Source: Phellopilus nigrolimitatus (lineage: Eukaryota; Basidiomycota; Agaricomycetes; Hymenochaetales; Hymenochaetaceae). From it: a stretch of 64,000 nt of DNA. The notes beneath the pieces are model-generated. The model searched no databases. It had not been told where the DNA came from and saw nothing but the letters and a program-made list of their open reading frames with translations. The stretch is from the NCBI GenBank assembly GCA_021029095.1, contig JAJOHG010000056.1, positions 62,001 through 126,000 of the forward strand, in the 5' to 3' direction. Positions 23,120 to 40,346 of this stretch are shown here, piece by piece. The first letter of the stretch is position 1, and every line of letters begins with the position of its first letter. The translations under genes and the position numbers were made by a program.

Positions 23120-23889
23120 TGATTTTAGAGATTACATAAGTTTTGTTGATGACGAAGTAACGGGTTATCTGTATTTTTATGGTCGAAAATTGCATTGCAC
23201 CTCTGCCTTGTGTAATTACTACGTGTTTTCCTATATATGTAGATCACTTTTTGGTTGAGGTTGTTTGAACGCCTCCAGATACATCACTCGGATGTCTCCG
23301 ACTATGTCTAAAAAACATTTGTCGGCTAATCCTCAACCAACATCTGGGCAAGTCTTGCATAAATAAGTACAAAATGTAATACCGATCTTGCTGCCCATCG
23401 GCCTTATAACACAACACAAACCCTGTATTAACACTTGTTGTAGCATTATAAAACCTTACATGATATCCTCCAATTACAGCAATGTAAGTCTTAATTTACT
23501 AGAAAATTTTCCGTCTTTTCGCCAGTTTGTCCTAAACATAATATGTGTATTTAATTAAAACATTTCAATTATGTTTTTTCAAAAAATCCCATATCAACAT
23601 TTCCACAATTCATTATTCGACACTATTTGTGACACTTCTAAGGCGTATACCTCTGTTTGTCTTAACAACATTTGACTCAGTTGGCGGTGTATGCCGGAGC
23701 ATTACATGCAATGAGGAAAGGATTACAAATAGTATAGCTACAGATGCTAAGGATACAGTTGTGTGATTCACTATAGAGACAGTGCAAAAATGCGAATAAT
23801 CAAGAATTCAGGGTCGCTGCAGTCTTCAAATTTCTGTGATACATGTGGTCATAATTAGCGTTTCAACTTTGGGAAGAGGCGGAGCAAGA
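23120..23889. other. AT-rich gene-free stretch
   Basis: About 770 bases, clearly more AT-rich than the flanks, with no coding pattern. It separates the eIF2-gamma remnants from the 3' end of the phosphodiesterase gene. I saw no transposon ends or terminal repeats. Confidence 0.5.
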
Positions 23890-25239
23890 TCACGTACGGA
23901 TGAGTGCTCCCTGCTCGGCGGCGAGAATCGTGGCTCCCAGGCCTTTCTCGTCCATTAGCTGGCGCACTTGCTCAGTGATGACTTCATGCATCGGGCGGGT
24001 GTACCTGCCTTCCATGTCCTCCTTACAGTGCATGATATATACCGTCACACCCATAAGCACGCCACGCAGGTCTGCTGCACCCGGTGTGCGCTTCTGCCGC
24101 TTGCGCTCGGGGGATGCGATACTCGACGCTCTTTTCCTGCTCGAGCTTGCGCTGGCCCCGGGCTTGGACCCGACTCCGAGGGGTGCAGCCGATTCCCCGA
24201 GCCCGGATTCTGGTCGGCATCGGACAACCGCAGCGGCAAGGTTCTCCAGCTCAACCAAGAGGTGGGCCGGTGTGAGGTGCCCGTACAGTTTGTCGTCTGC
24301 GCGCCCCGCTGGCCAGGAGCACTCAACAAAGAGCGTATCGAGCACGTGGGGGATCTTCGGCGCGGCGGCGCGCCACACGGCCGCGGTGCGTGGGTGAACG
24401 GCGAGCGCGTCGGGCTCAACGTCGCCGAGGAAGAGGAGCTCGCGCGCACTCGGGCCGTGCCGTACGAAGAACGCGGCAGAGGCGTAGGCGGCGCCGTGGC
24501 TGAGCGGAAGCATGCGCACGGAGAGCGTGCCGTGCAGCGGCGTGTAAACGACGTCGTCCTCGGGAAGGCTGTGGGTGCGATGCGGCGTTAGTTATTGCGA
24601 CAAGTGGAAGGAGAAGCGAGCGTGCTTACGAATGGTAGAGATATAAGTGGTCTGAGTCGTCTGGGTCCCAGGAGGCGAGGTTTGGCCAGATTCGACTGGG
24701 CTTGAATATAGTCTGCAGGTCTTCAAGACACTGTTGCGAGCCTCTGATGCTCTTCCGCGGACCTCCGGCGCTGCCTGCAAGCAGAACTAAACTCTGGACG
24801 TGATCCAGGTGTGCATGGGTTATGAGATATGTTCTGTAGCACTAATTGAGTACGAGAAAGGGAAGAAAGACAAGGAAATGTAGTAATTACTTGCCTGACA
24901 TATGAGTAAACGCGAGCCGCGTCGGGGGCAGGTTCCCCGGCAACGGACGCGAATAGCTGTGGTTTTTCGTGGAGAATTCGCTTCAGAGCGCCGAAGCCAC
25001 TTCCTAAAATTAATCTCAGTTTTATTCCAGTTTTCTAATAAGACATTTGTGAGCACACGAGCACTGACCGGCCTCCACAGCGATGATTCCTTCAGCCCAA
25101 GAACTCTCATGGGCCTTAAGCAAGTACCTGCTCATGAAATTAGCATTTAGACAATGTACAAAAGACCAACAAACCCAGAAAGGTTGGTCTCATTTGCTCC
25201 GCCACCACAACCGACTACGAAGAAATCAAAAGCAGGCAT
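23890..25239 (-). CDS. PDE1: Class II (low-affinity) cAMP phosphodiesterase, PDE1 type
   Basis: Hydrolyses cAMP and so switches off PKA signalling. The start at 25239 gives MPAFDFFVVGCGGGANETNL, the family N-terminus, spliced to YLLKAHESSWAEGIIAVEAG and GSGFGALKRILHE. The metal-binding motif is THAHLDHVQSLVLLAGSAGG (about 24830-24770), followed by FKPSRIWPNLASWD. The last exon (24519-23890) holds FFVRHGPSARELLFLGDVEP, a long block to FVECSWPAGRADDKLYGHLT, and the helix HEVITEQVRQLMDEKG. An inserted Ser/Lys/Arg-rich loop (SSSRKRASS...) in the last exon is probably disordered and may be a phosphorylation site (inference). At least five exons are present. Key metal ligands are present and no break was seen. 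Confidence 0.92.
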
Positions 25240-25907
25240 GAACTGGTTCGAGGGAATGAGTGATAAACGCATGCGCGTCGTCGCAAAAATCGTTGTCGTC
25301 GAATATCGGTCGAGCTCGAAACTGCATCGGTGGCAATCTTATACTTGCTCGCTCGCGCACCACCGTGAGTCAATGATCAGGTGGGCGTGGTCCACCACCA
25401 CATCTAATATGGCGAACCTTCAAGCCACAACCCGGTGTTCCCTCATACGTGGAATAGTCCTAGCGCTGCAAAACAAGGAGAAGAGTCTGCAGCGGGCTGA
25501 ACCGACCAGCACGGCGGACAGCCCTTCGGTCTTCAAAGCCATCCAAGCGAATTATTTTGCAGGGGCAGATACAACCAAGTGAACTGGTATTCCCTCTTTT
25601 TGAAGGAAGGAAGTATAAAACAAGACAGCGCAGAGGTAGCGTTGTATTTTGAACCCATTCTGCATCCTCAACTGCATCCATTAATGTCGTCCAGTTAGCA
25701 AGTCCGTTGTATTATATAGAAGCTTCAAAGATAAAAGAAAGGAGAGAAGAAAACGAAAATGCATAAGAAAGGAAGATGGCGAATGAGTGTGCCACGGAAC
25801 CTAAATAGTTCCATAAGGAGATTTGGAAAAAAAGGACGATAACGAGCGGCTTCCAAAGAGAATACAGACAGATCGGCAACTATTTATGCAACGAACAGTC
25901 GGAGCGC
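25240..25907. other. Spacer between PDE1 start and Ede1 stop
   Basis: About 670 bases that hold the PDE1 promoter and the Ede1 3' UTR. The open frames here are shadows; no conserved protein was recognised. Confidence 0.5.
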
Positions 25908-28900
25908 TCATTGGCTCCCTAATAGGTTGTTTAGCGCGCGCTCAACATCGTAGCCGTACTTCTCCAGCGCAGACACGGCTTGCGTCCGGCTGAATCCCAT
26001 CCCACACAACTGTTTCACTTTGTCCACGTCGTCCTCCTCAGCCGGCGTACCAAGTCCGCCTGGCTCAGTGACAGGCGAAAGGAACTGTGGTGGAGGCGGC
26101 ACCGGCGGTGGCTCGAACTTCGACTTCTTTTTGTCCTTGCGCCCGAACGGAAGCCGGATCTTCTGTCACAATCAGATAAAGAGAAAGAAAATTGCGTGCA
26201 CAAAAAATACTCACGCTCAACTTCGAATGGCGCTGGGGAGGTGGGGACTTGTTTGACAAGGCTCCGTCTGTCGACGAACCTGTTGAGACCCTGGGCTTCG
26301 GGGAGCTCACACGGGGAGGCGGAGTCGCAGATCTCACGGTAGACGGCGACGTCGGCGTCGCAGCAACCTTTGGCGACCTCGGTGGGGACTGGACAGGGAA
26401 CGGCGCCGGTTTTGGTTCCGCCAACTCCGGCTCCGCTTGCGCGTTCGGGGTCACGCCCGGAGCTCCAAATGCATTGTCAAAGGCCAGAGCTTTGTTGCTC
26501 CCGCCACCGAATGCATCCTCGAATGAAATTCCGTGGTCACCGGCTGAAGGATGGGAAGACAGACGGGAGGAAGCAGAGCCGGCGGCGCCGAACGCGTCAT
26601 CGAAGGAAAATGATTTCCTACCTCCTTCCTGTGATTTCGACGCCTCTCCCTGGCTCGACGCGGCAGCAGCGAACGGCGAGCCATAGTCTAGAGGCGCCTT
26701 CGAGCCGTTTGACTGCGGAAAAGACGAGGTAGGTGCCGGCGGGAATGGGGACGGTTCCAGTTCGGCCTGTGCAGCTGAGAAGTCAAAGTTGTCATCAAAA
26801 GCGGAATCAAGCTGGAACTGAGGCGCAGCTGAACCCGTGCTAGGGGACGAAATCTTGCCCATAGCTTCATCGAACGCGCTTACACCAGATACCGTTGCTG
26901 TAGACTCATCTTAGCAGAAGGCAAGGTAGAAAATAAGAGTAGACTCACCGGTAGGCGTACCAAACGGAGTATCTTGTTCCGGGGACTTACCATTGACCAC
27001 GTCCTTTTTGGCCGACTGAGATGAAGGCAAAGTGAAAAGGTCCTCCATGAAGTCATTGCTTGGAGGTAAGCCGCTGTCTTGCTTCTCCAGTTTCGGCGCA
27101 GTGTCCTTTAGCCCAAACGCATCTTCAAAGGTATCTGAGGGCGCAGTGGGTGGACTTATCCCGTTGCCATTGCTCCTGACCGGTGCCTCAAGCTCAACTT
27201 TCGGCAGAGCGGGCCTCAAGAGTTCGTCAATCGGGCCACCAAGCGAGATGCGCGCCTCCTTCGCGTCGTGGAACTCGCCCTCGTTGCCACTGTCACTGTC
27301 ACTGTCGCTCTCCTCATTTTCCTTCTCAACAAGCTTTGCATCAAGGTCAGTCTGGGGAGCTGAGGGTTCGTCGAACCCGGAAAAGCCCCTGGACACATGG
27401 CTGTCGAGCGCAGGAAACTCCGTCGTAGTGGCGTCTAGTGATGGGGATGCCTCCTTTGGCTTCTTGTCTACGGCATCTGCATCGGCAGAAAATGTTGCTT
27501 TCGTTTCTTCGAAAAAAGTGGAAGTAGCAGCAGGCTGAGGCGTAGCGGGCTTCTCGGGAGTCTCAGCCTCGGACGTCGCACTGTCGCCCTCGGTAAGGCC
27601 GAACGGATCCGTGTCCACTGTTGAATATTGCTCCGTAGAGGGAGCCGTTGTAGATGTGGACGGCTCTGCGGCAAACCCGAACGGTGACGAGGCGCTGGGT
27701 GCGTCTGCGATGACTGTACTGTCGGAAGCTGCCGGCGGGGCGAAGGGCGATCCTGAGTGAAAAACGTCGGTCTGCGGCTGCGCAGTGGGCGGAGAGAAAA
27801 CGCCTGCTGCTGGCACCGAGAAGGGCGACCCTGGGCGAGAGCCGGAAGACGTCATCGCAAGCCGCTCAAAGGGATTGTTGGTCTTCGTGCCCGTAGAGTT
27901 GGCTGATAAGGGCGGAGACAAAGGGCTGGCAGGCAGCGGTTGGGCCGCCGCAAACGAGGGACTATCCGTCCGAGATGGTGCGGAGATGGCTGGGATTGTC
28001 GATGCAATGCCATTCGTCTGCGCAGAAGCAGAATCATTGGCGACTTCCTTCTCGGCATCCTCCCTTTCTAGAGTCACTTCCCGGGCTTCATGCTCCGAGT
28101 CCTCCAATTCTTTCGCAACTTTAGCTTTTTCGGTCTCTCTCGTAGCGAGCTGCTTCTTTGCGATTGCCAACAGGCCTTTCTGGTGCTTTGTCTCTTTCTT
28201 CGCCTTCTCCACGCCGGCTTTCATTTGCTCCACCTCTTCACCAACCGCCTTCATCTTCCGCTGCAAGTCCCTGACCTCTTCCTTATCCCTGAGCACACTT
28301 CCCTCAATCTCAGTTTTCTCCACGCGAACAGCGCTGAGATCACTCTCCGCACGAATGAATTCCTCACGCAGTCTTTGGATGTCCGCACTTTGTGTGGCAA
28401 AGCGTTCGCGCAGCGCTGTGAGCAAGCGCGTCTCCGTCTCGTATGCTGCTTTTGCGGATGCGAGTTGTGTCTGTAACTCGGACAGCTGGCTCGCCTGCGT
28501 CGCGAGCGTCGTCTCTGTGCTCTTCCGATCCGATTTCGTGGTCTCGAGGGAGCGGTTCGTCGAACTGATTTGGTTTTGCAGATTTCCTATCTCGGCAGAG
28601 TTGTCTGGAACGGCAGCGGGCGTTGTCTCTTCATCATCACTGAGCAAATCGCGGTTGGCTGTGAAAGAAAATACGTCAAAATGGTTATTTCAAAAATGAT
28701 ATAAATATATACCAGGAGGTCCAGAGAAGAACGGAGAAGAGCCGAACGTATCCGCTGCGGGCGCAGAAATTGGAGGAGGTCGCGCACCAAATGCGCCTGT
28801 CTGCTGTTGCGAAAGTTGGCCTGTAATCTGCGGCTGCAAAATCGGTGTGGCTTGCGCGGCAGGCGGGGATGCCAACGACGAGCCTGGGTGTTGGGGTGCG

Positions 28901-30446
28901 GTGGCCGATGCTGGTGGAGAGTCATCCCACAAAAGGTCTCGGACAGCTTCTGACACTGGAGCAGGACCGGGCGCAGGTGCGGAAGCAGGAAGACGTCCGG
29001 GGCGCATGGAGGGCGGGACGAGCGAAACTGGAAGCGTTGATGGAATCTCCTTTCCGGCAAGCTTCCCTTGGATGAGATGCATAGCGACTGCGAAGCCCTC
29101 TCGCGTGAGACGACCGTCATGGTTCAGGTCCGCCAAATCCCTGCACACAAGTTGTTGGTATTACGTATATATATACAAGTTAACGCGTACCAGACTTGGG
29201 CGAGGACGTCTTCGGAAAGATTAGATTGCAGCATGAATGGGACTGCGACGTCACCCTCGATGAAGCCGCGCTTCAGCGTGTCCAATCCGTCGAAAAACGA
29301 GTCAAAGCGCGTCTTCTCCTCCGTCGTCACGTCCCACGGCGGGGACGGTGCAACTCCACCGAAAGCACTCGCGCCAAGGGCTGCGACAGGGGTTGGGGCA
29401 AAATGAACCGATGGTTGCTGATGCGCCGGCGGCATCGCCATGCTCAACCGGTTATAATCCTGACCTGTTGTCTGAGGTTGCAAGCGTGCGCGTGCGCCTC
29501 CCGTGGACTGCGGAACTAGAGGAGAAACGGTATTCGCGAAGGAACCAGTAAGTGACGGACTGAGCGAAAGGCTGCCGCCTGTGCTGTGCGATACGACTCC
29601 GACCGGCGTACGCCCGCCTGCTTGCTCGTATAGCCCTGGGGGTAGAGTCGCGGGGAGGTTCGCCAGATGCTTGGACATGATGGCTTGTATGAGATACATG
29701 GCGACTGTAAAGTCGGTTTGGTCCAGCGATCCTCGATCTTGAGTGTCTGCCAATGACCTGAAGATGAATACATATCACATTACGGCTTAAATCCGCAAAA
29801 AAATATAATGGCACACCATATTTGAGATAGTTTTTCGAACGGCAGCTTAGACTTTACGAAGACGTCTCTAGCCTTGTCACCTGTGTAGACAATCAGCAGG
29901 GACCGCATCGAGAGTTCCAAATGTCACTAACCGCTGAGCAGGCCATTGACGGGACCGCAACCCAAGAACAGACGCAGGAACTTAGACTTATCTTCCGCAG
30001 TGAGAGGAGGGTATTGAGATCCTCTCGGTGGGAAGGACGTCGGGGGAGGACTGGAGGGGATCGACGAGGGTCTAGATGGCGGTGCTGAGATACCCTCTAT
30101 ATGTGCCAACGGTCCAGCTACAGCGATGCTCATTACAAGGATTGTCAGAACGGAATTGTATCGAGTGCGTACGTCTATCAAGTAAAGCCTCTTTCACATG
30201 TTCGCCCTTTTGCGCATGACCAATGAGCCTGAGGGCAATGGCAACGCCTTTCTTTGTGAGGAAGCCGTTATTTTCCTTGTCTGCGAAAGCCCAAACCTCG
30301 CCGAGGACGGATGGCGAGAGTTTTGCACCGGCGAAGACCTTAACGGCGACGTCGCCGGTGATGATGCCGAGCTTGGAAGGGTCGGCTATAGCGAATACCT
30401 GGTTGACGAGCCCGAGCTCCGCCTGAGTTGGGGCGAAGGAGGACAT
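25908..30446 (-). CDS. EDE1: EH-domain endocytic scaffold Ede1 (Eps15 homologue)
   Basis: An early-arriving clathrin-mediated endocytosis scaffold at the plasma membrane. Three EH domains are readable. EH1 starts at the ATG (30446, MSSFAPTQAELGLVNQVFAI). EH2 covers about 30000-29690 (LTAEDKSKFLRLFLGCGP; SLDQTDFTVAMYLIQ). EH3 covers about 29340-29050 (TRFDSFFDGLDTLKRGFIEG; DLADLNHDGRLTREGFAVAM). Between them are Pro/Thr/Gly linkers. A long coiled coil follows (about 28590-28030, heptad-rich), then NPFERLA and a large acidic Ser/Pro region. The C-terminus is a UBA domain ending at 25908 (VKQLCGMGFSRTQAVSALEK), which binds ubiquitinated cargo. This EH-EH-EH-coiled coil-UBA order is that of fungal Ede1. 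About nine exons. Confidence 0.94.
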
Positions 30447-30946
30447 GGAGGGCGCAATGTGCGCGGGATGAGCTCGAGTCCGAGTTGAGGATGGAGAGCA
30501 AAGTCAAGCTCGGTTTCGTCCGCTTGACGCGTCGGACGGCAAGCGGTCGTTGTGCGTCATGCACGACTTCAAACGCTCAATTTCCGCATCCTTCAGCTAT
30601 TGCTGCATGCACGACATATCTCATGATCCTTGGCTATACGCTCTTCTCTGCTTTTCGTTTTATTTTACTTTGCTCACCGTCGCTCACGACGAGTACCATT
30701 TATGTATTAAGTAAGCTAACATACATACGCGTGAGATCCATAATTACCTAGAGGGTATCTGCTTCAGGGCCGGCTTATTCCCACGGGATCAGTCCAAACC
30801 GAACCAACGCGTTACGTGCGCAGTCACACTTCTGTCACGGCCATTCTTTTGACCGCCAGCCATCGCGTTGGACTTGCTCAGGCCATCGTCTTCCTTGCTC
30901 TCTTACTTCTACATCCACATTTCCTCATACTCCTCATCACATCGCA
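30447..30946. promoter_or_regulatory. Divergent intergenic region Ede1 / UBE2C
   Basis: 500 bases between two divergent start codons. It must hold both promoters. The side near UBE2C is C/T-rich (30880-30945), as is common just upstream of fungal start sites. No specific site is assigned. Confidence 0.45.
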
Positions 30947-31926
30947 ATGGAGCAGATCTCATCTCCGCTTGCCCCGCCGCGCAACCCTTCCAAGATGGCC
31001 GCGAGCTCCTCGTCAAACGAAGGAGCAGGCAGCGTCACGAAACGGTGAGCCTTGTTGTTTTTGCCGTGGCTCAGTATGAAGCTGACGGCCTTTTCAGCCT
31101 TGGTAACGAACTCATGACTTTGATGGTACGAACGTGTTGTTTGATTGCACTGGATTCCTGACGAGTCTGTCTTCCAGATGTCCTCTTCCCCAGGAATTGT
31201 ACGTACTTGCAAAACCAGCTCGTGCGCCGACGTTTATTTCATTTCCATTGCAGTCTGCATTCCCGAAAACGGACGCGAACCTGTTTGAGTGGGTTGGGAC
31301 AATCGAGGGTGCGCCTGCCACGGTGAGTAGCCGATACGTCCCAATAGACTAGTCGTTCGCTGTCGACGCGTCGACGTGCCACATCACGTGCTTTGAAAGA
31401 CAACTAACCACGACCTCAACAGGTGTACGCTGGATTGACGTTCAAAATATCGATCGCATTCCCTCCTAATTATCCCTACGTTCCTCCTGCCATCCGGTTT
31501 GATACCCCGTGCTACCACCCGAACGTCGACTTGAACGGGAACATCTGCCTTGACATTCTCCAGGTTAGCCCCCTATCGCGTTATGCCCAATTCAGTCTGG
31601 CATGTTTTGATGCGCTTTCATTCGTGTCTAGGACAAGTGGTCCGCGGTGTATAGTGTGCACACGATTCTCTTGTCCCTACAATCTTTGCTCGGTGGTGCG
31701 CGGCGTCTCATTTGCACTGCGTCCATAAATTTCTCAGTCTATTTTTATAGAGCCTAATAATGCATCGCCGCTTAACACGGATGCCGCCAATCTCTGGACC
31801 AAGCAAGATGGTAAGCAAGCTGTTTCGTTTGAAGCATTGTAGTCCATCTCACTGCATTTCTTATGTATAGAGTTCAAGGCGCAGCTCATGAAACACTACC
31901 GGCCAATGACGTCCGACTCAGCATGA
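30947..31926 (+). CDS. Ubiquitin-conjugating enzyme E2, UBE2C/UbcH10 type
   Basis: An E2 that works with the anaphase-promoting complex to ubiquitinate mitotic regulators. Eight short exons: [17 protein letters not shown]...., [56 protein letters not shown], the catalytic segment [16 protein letters not shown] (active-site Cys, exon end at about 31563), [40 protein letters not shown] and [18 protein letters not shown]. The basic, disordered N-terminal extension and the sequence NLFEWVGTI...TPCYHPNVD separate UBE2C from other E2s. The ATG at 30947 is used because it is the first in frame; a second at the MAASSSS position is possible. Confidence 0.93.
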
Positions 31927-32463
31927 GAATGATGGTTTTTGTATTCTCGTATGCTCTGTAGTATCGTTGTTCTGGACACCTCCGCCTGCGTTCGTGGGCC
32001 CATGTAATACTGGCATTCACACTTGCATTTCCCCTTGTTTTCTGCTGCAACGCGTTTTATCTGGTTTCATTTGACGGTGTGTTTACAATACATACTGGAT
32101 ACCCCTTGCTCAAAATCCATAAGAAACAAAAGAGTTTGATAAGTCTGAGATACAAGAACATGCATTTTGGTCTGAGAAAATCAGTCCCATTGTGGGGAGC
32201 AGCTTTCCTGGCCCGATCGTCATTGTCTGCAAGCTCTTTGGGAGTATCTGCTCGAAAACGGAATTGAAGGCCGGTTGAATACCAAAATACTAATGCTGAG
32301 CATGTATGTTTTGTTTCCGCATGAGGTGCGGATGTGGCTAGCATTGGCAGCGCTGATTGTCTAATTAGGACACCTTACGTCAGGCTTTGATTCGGTACAT
32401 ACTTACTTCCAGAAGTGTTTGCGGTGATCTTCTCCTTCACTCTCCCACTCTTGACTTGAACGC
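31927..32463. other. Spacer between UBE2C and PRP16
   Basis: About 540 bases that hold the 3' UTR of UBE2C and the promoter of PRP16. No gene recognised. Confidence 0.5.
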
Positions 32464-37024
<4,561 letters not shown>

Positions 37025-37414
37025 ATCTGCCTTATTTTATTTATGTATATAGGTTTTTTTTTTTTTTTGTCCTCTTGTTGTTCGTAATACTTCGCATGTT
37101 ATGTTTCGGCCTGTTGTTCTTGCAGTGGATATATGAGGCTGCACTTGGCAACTGATCATGCCACTACCGGCGTCGCGACATGTGAGACTGCAGGCCCCTG
37201 CAACGCTCCTCTCCGTCTCCTTCAACGCATTTGAAGAGAATTATTGCTGGCTCCAACGACTTCCTGAAGCGTGTTTCTGTGGATTTTCGACTCTCCGGGT
37301 GCAGCTATTCTTAGTTGCAGCTGACTGAGCTTGCATACTTCCGGCACTTCCGGGGCAAGGCATATCATCCAGACGTCCGTCATACACCAGACACGCATAG
37401 CTGCGTCTGCAAAT
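37025..37414. other. Spacer between PRP16 and Sel1-repeat gene
   Basis: 390 bases. A run of 15 T residues or so near 37053 lies in the PRP16 3' UTR. The rest is the upstream region of the next gene. Confidence 0.5.
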
Positions 37415-39465
37415 ATGTCGCAGATGCCCTATGGCTATAGCTCTGGTTCGTCGTGGAACACGAAGAGTCAAAGAGCGCCGACGCGCTCACCCTCACCCTC
37501 GAGCCGCAATGAGGCCTATCCCACACACTCTCAGCCCTTTGTTGAACGACACGATGCAGCGGGACCATCCTATCAGCATTATGACAGGTTGCAGAGGGTG
37601 GACATGGTATCGCCTCCAGATCTGCGTGTAACTGCACCGTCGAGAGCTGGCGAGGATCGCGACGACGACTGGGAAGATGACCGGAGCATGTACAGCAATC
37701 GCACATCTGCCGCGCGGAACTACTACTCTGAGGGGTTTCAATCCGATTCACGCGCGTCTAATCAGCTCTCATTATATTCTTCAGCGTCTGAGTTGAGCAG
37801 GGACTCGTGGCAGACGGACGGCAGCGCGCGCCCGGACAGCAATGTGGACCCATTCTCTTTCATGAAGTACGAAACTCCGCGCACGCAGCTCCCCAAAGTC
37901 GTTGTATCATCTCCATCCGAAGCCTCCTTCCGGAACCAGATCGCCAGTGGGAACGATAGTGAGGATGCGTTAGATGCAATCCCCGTCATCCCGAAGGCAG
38001 TCACCCCGCCTCCCTTTCAACCACCCCCGGGTCGCGTGCCAAGTGCTGTCCAGGGTACGCGCAACTTTTCGCGCCCAAACAGAGCACCAGCTCCTCCTCC
38101 ATTGACCGGCACTGAAGACCGAAAGAGAGAGGTACTGGAACGCAACCAGCAGCGCCGTGCTCACGGGCAAGGCTCGCCTCTCACTCAATCATCCTCGCCA
38201 TCGGCGAGCATCTCAAGCTCTTCGTTTCGTGAGATGTCGCCCAGTTCATCACGGTCTCGAGATGAAGACATATACGGAGGCATACCTAGTCCCGCGGATG
38301 AGCATGCCGGACCCGAATATTGGGCAGTCCCTGGCCGTTACCACGATTCAAATCATTATCAGTCTCATTCTGCATCGCCTTCCCGCGCTTCGCCACTGGT
38401 ACCGCCTCCTCTTTCACAGTCTTCGTCTGTATCATCAGCATCCAGCGGACGGTTACCGCGTACACCTCAAGGACCTCAGGCTTTGGCTGTACTGCCTACG
38501 AGCCCCCCAGATATGCGCGCGTCAAACGCTGAGAGTCTATACTCCATGTACTCTTACTACCAGCTCGACCCCTCAACAAGTCCCACGGCATCAGCGTCGC
38601 ATTTCGAACCTCTCTCTCCGCATGAGGACAAGACGAGCGACGCTCGCTCTCAAACTTCTATGACATCTTCGACACAAAGCCCTTGGAAGAAAGATAAATC
38701 GCCTGCGACTTCACCAAATCAGAATGGGGACGCAGTCAACCCCAAGACTGCAGATGACTACCTTGCTCTGGGCATCTCACATCACGAGGCCAACCGCCTC
38801 ACCGAATCTGCGCAATGCTTTGAACAGTCCGCAACTATGAACGGCGGTTGTGCGGTGGGCATGCTCATGTGGGGCCTGTCCTTGCGGCATGGGTGGGGGA
38901 CGGAGAAAGATGAGCAGCGCGCGTTCAAATGGCTTAAAAAGGCAGCAGAACATGCAGTGGTAGACTTACAGCAGGGGAAAAGCAAGTTGGGAAGAGATGC
39001 GATCAAAGTTAGTAGTCGTAATTTCCTTTTATGCGGCAAGACGCTTTATTGAACAATCATTTTTTTTGCACAGAATGAACTTGTCCTTGCAGTATATGAA
39101 GTCGGACAGTGCTTTTTTCAAGGGTGGGGCGTACCGCGGGATAAAACTATGGGCGTCGTGAGTGATCTGCTTTTCTGTCACCTTTCCTAATCATACTCAA
39201 ACGACGTTCTAGAGTTACTTCCAAACAGCAGCTCAGCTCGGCGATCCGGATGCTCAACAGGATCTTGCATTCTGCCTTGCGAATGGCAAGGGCTGCAAAA
39301 AGGATCGCAAGGCCGCGGCGAAGTGGTACCGTGCTGCTGTATGTGCTCCTTCCATAACTATTACTAGTTTACTTTATTGACTTTTTTTGCTTTTTTTGTC
39401 AGGCTGCGCAGGGAGCAAGTACAGTCGGCCTTGCGTGGATCTACAAGCCAAAATACGCAGATTGA
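37415..39465 (+). CDS. Sel1-repeat protein, possibly Dsf2/Nif1-like
   Basis: The start ATG at 37415 gives MSQMPYGYSSGSSWNTKSQR. The first 430 residues are Ser/Pro-rich and look disordered, as in fungal cell-polarity or signalling adaptors. From about 38740 the fold begins: ADDYLALGISHHEANRLTES, GMLMWGLSLRHGWGTEKDEQ and AFKWLKKAAEHAV (Sel1 repeat 1). Downstream exons give VYEVGQCFFQGWGVPRDKTM with GVSYFQTAAQLGDPDAQQDL (repeat 2), and AFCLANGKGCKKDRKAAAKW (repeat 3). It ends VGLAWIYKPKYAD at TGA 39463-39465. The ending GLAWIYKPKY is what makes me think of the Dsf2/Nif1 group, but that name is from memory. The partner proteins are unknown. Confidence 0.8.
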
Positions 39466-40346
39466 GGTGCAATGTCCATCCCATTTCATTCTGCTTTGCT
39501 GCCTTGAATCCCATCTCAATCCATCATCCCCAGTATAACCTTATTCCGCATCAGCGCTCTTTTATCACTCGCATCTATAACTTATTTCGGTATACCCCGC
39601 TTCTGGATATTGGTCGTAATCGCTTGCTTGTACTACTTGATTGGTTTTTCCGGATACATCGATATTTTCTGATTACTCCCAGCGAGCTTGCAGAAGCATT
39701 ATTTTTGAGCGTCTCTGAATCGAGAAGGAAGCTTACAAGCCACAATCACAGCGATCCTTCCTAAAAAAGCGAGTGGGCTACCAATTATGTACATGTATAA
39801 AGCGTACAAAGTCCTATGTACACCAAATGCCTCAGGCTTTTATGCCATATAATGGCCATACTTCTGCGACAAGACAATATCGGCCATCCTAAAGAGGCGA
39901 TCAGCTCCAGTATCCCTCCATCAATTCCCCATTCCTTATACCGAGATATCACGTATTCCGGGCAGGGAGCAGTTTAGTCAAATACCACGCCACAAAGCCA
40001 GTCCGCAGCTTATGTATTATTATTATTTCCTCCCCCCATTACACCGAAGTTCAAAAACGAAAACGTTGAGAACTTATACCGCAGAGCGACCGGCGCATTG
40101 AAATAGAGGAGAAAGAACAGCGCTCACTAGCAGCGTCGTTCGCAATAAAGTGACACTGCTCCATGGATGTTTACGTCACTCAATGCGTAGACTCGTGTAA
40201 GCTGTCAAGTCGATCCCGGAAGGTCATATGCACATAGGTACATCCTCAAAAAAACACCTTAGCTGCTCTGTAATTATAAGGGGAAATGTCTTGCTATCTA
40301 CATCGTTATTGGGACAAGTCTCTCGCAATCCGGACGATACTCTTTT
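39466..40346. other. Convergent 3' spacer, Sel1-repeat gene / cupredoxin gene
   Basis: About 880 bases between two convergent stops. It is AT-rich with no supported gene; longer open frames here have no recognisable pattern. Confidence 0.5.

Noticed and set aside
20000..23900. A transposable element in the gene-poor stretch
   Set aside because: I saw no transposase or reverse transcriptase fragments, terminal inverted repeats or LTRs. The only recognisable remnants are eIF2-gamma pieces.
27785..28699. 304-codon plus-strand frame as a gene
   Set aside because: It is the antisense shadow of the Ede1 coiled-coil and linker exon; its Ser/Cys/Phe-rich composition is what the complement of that coding sequence gives.
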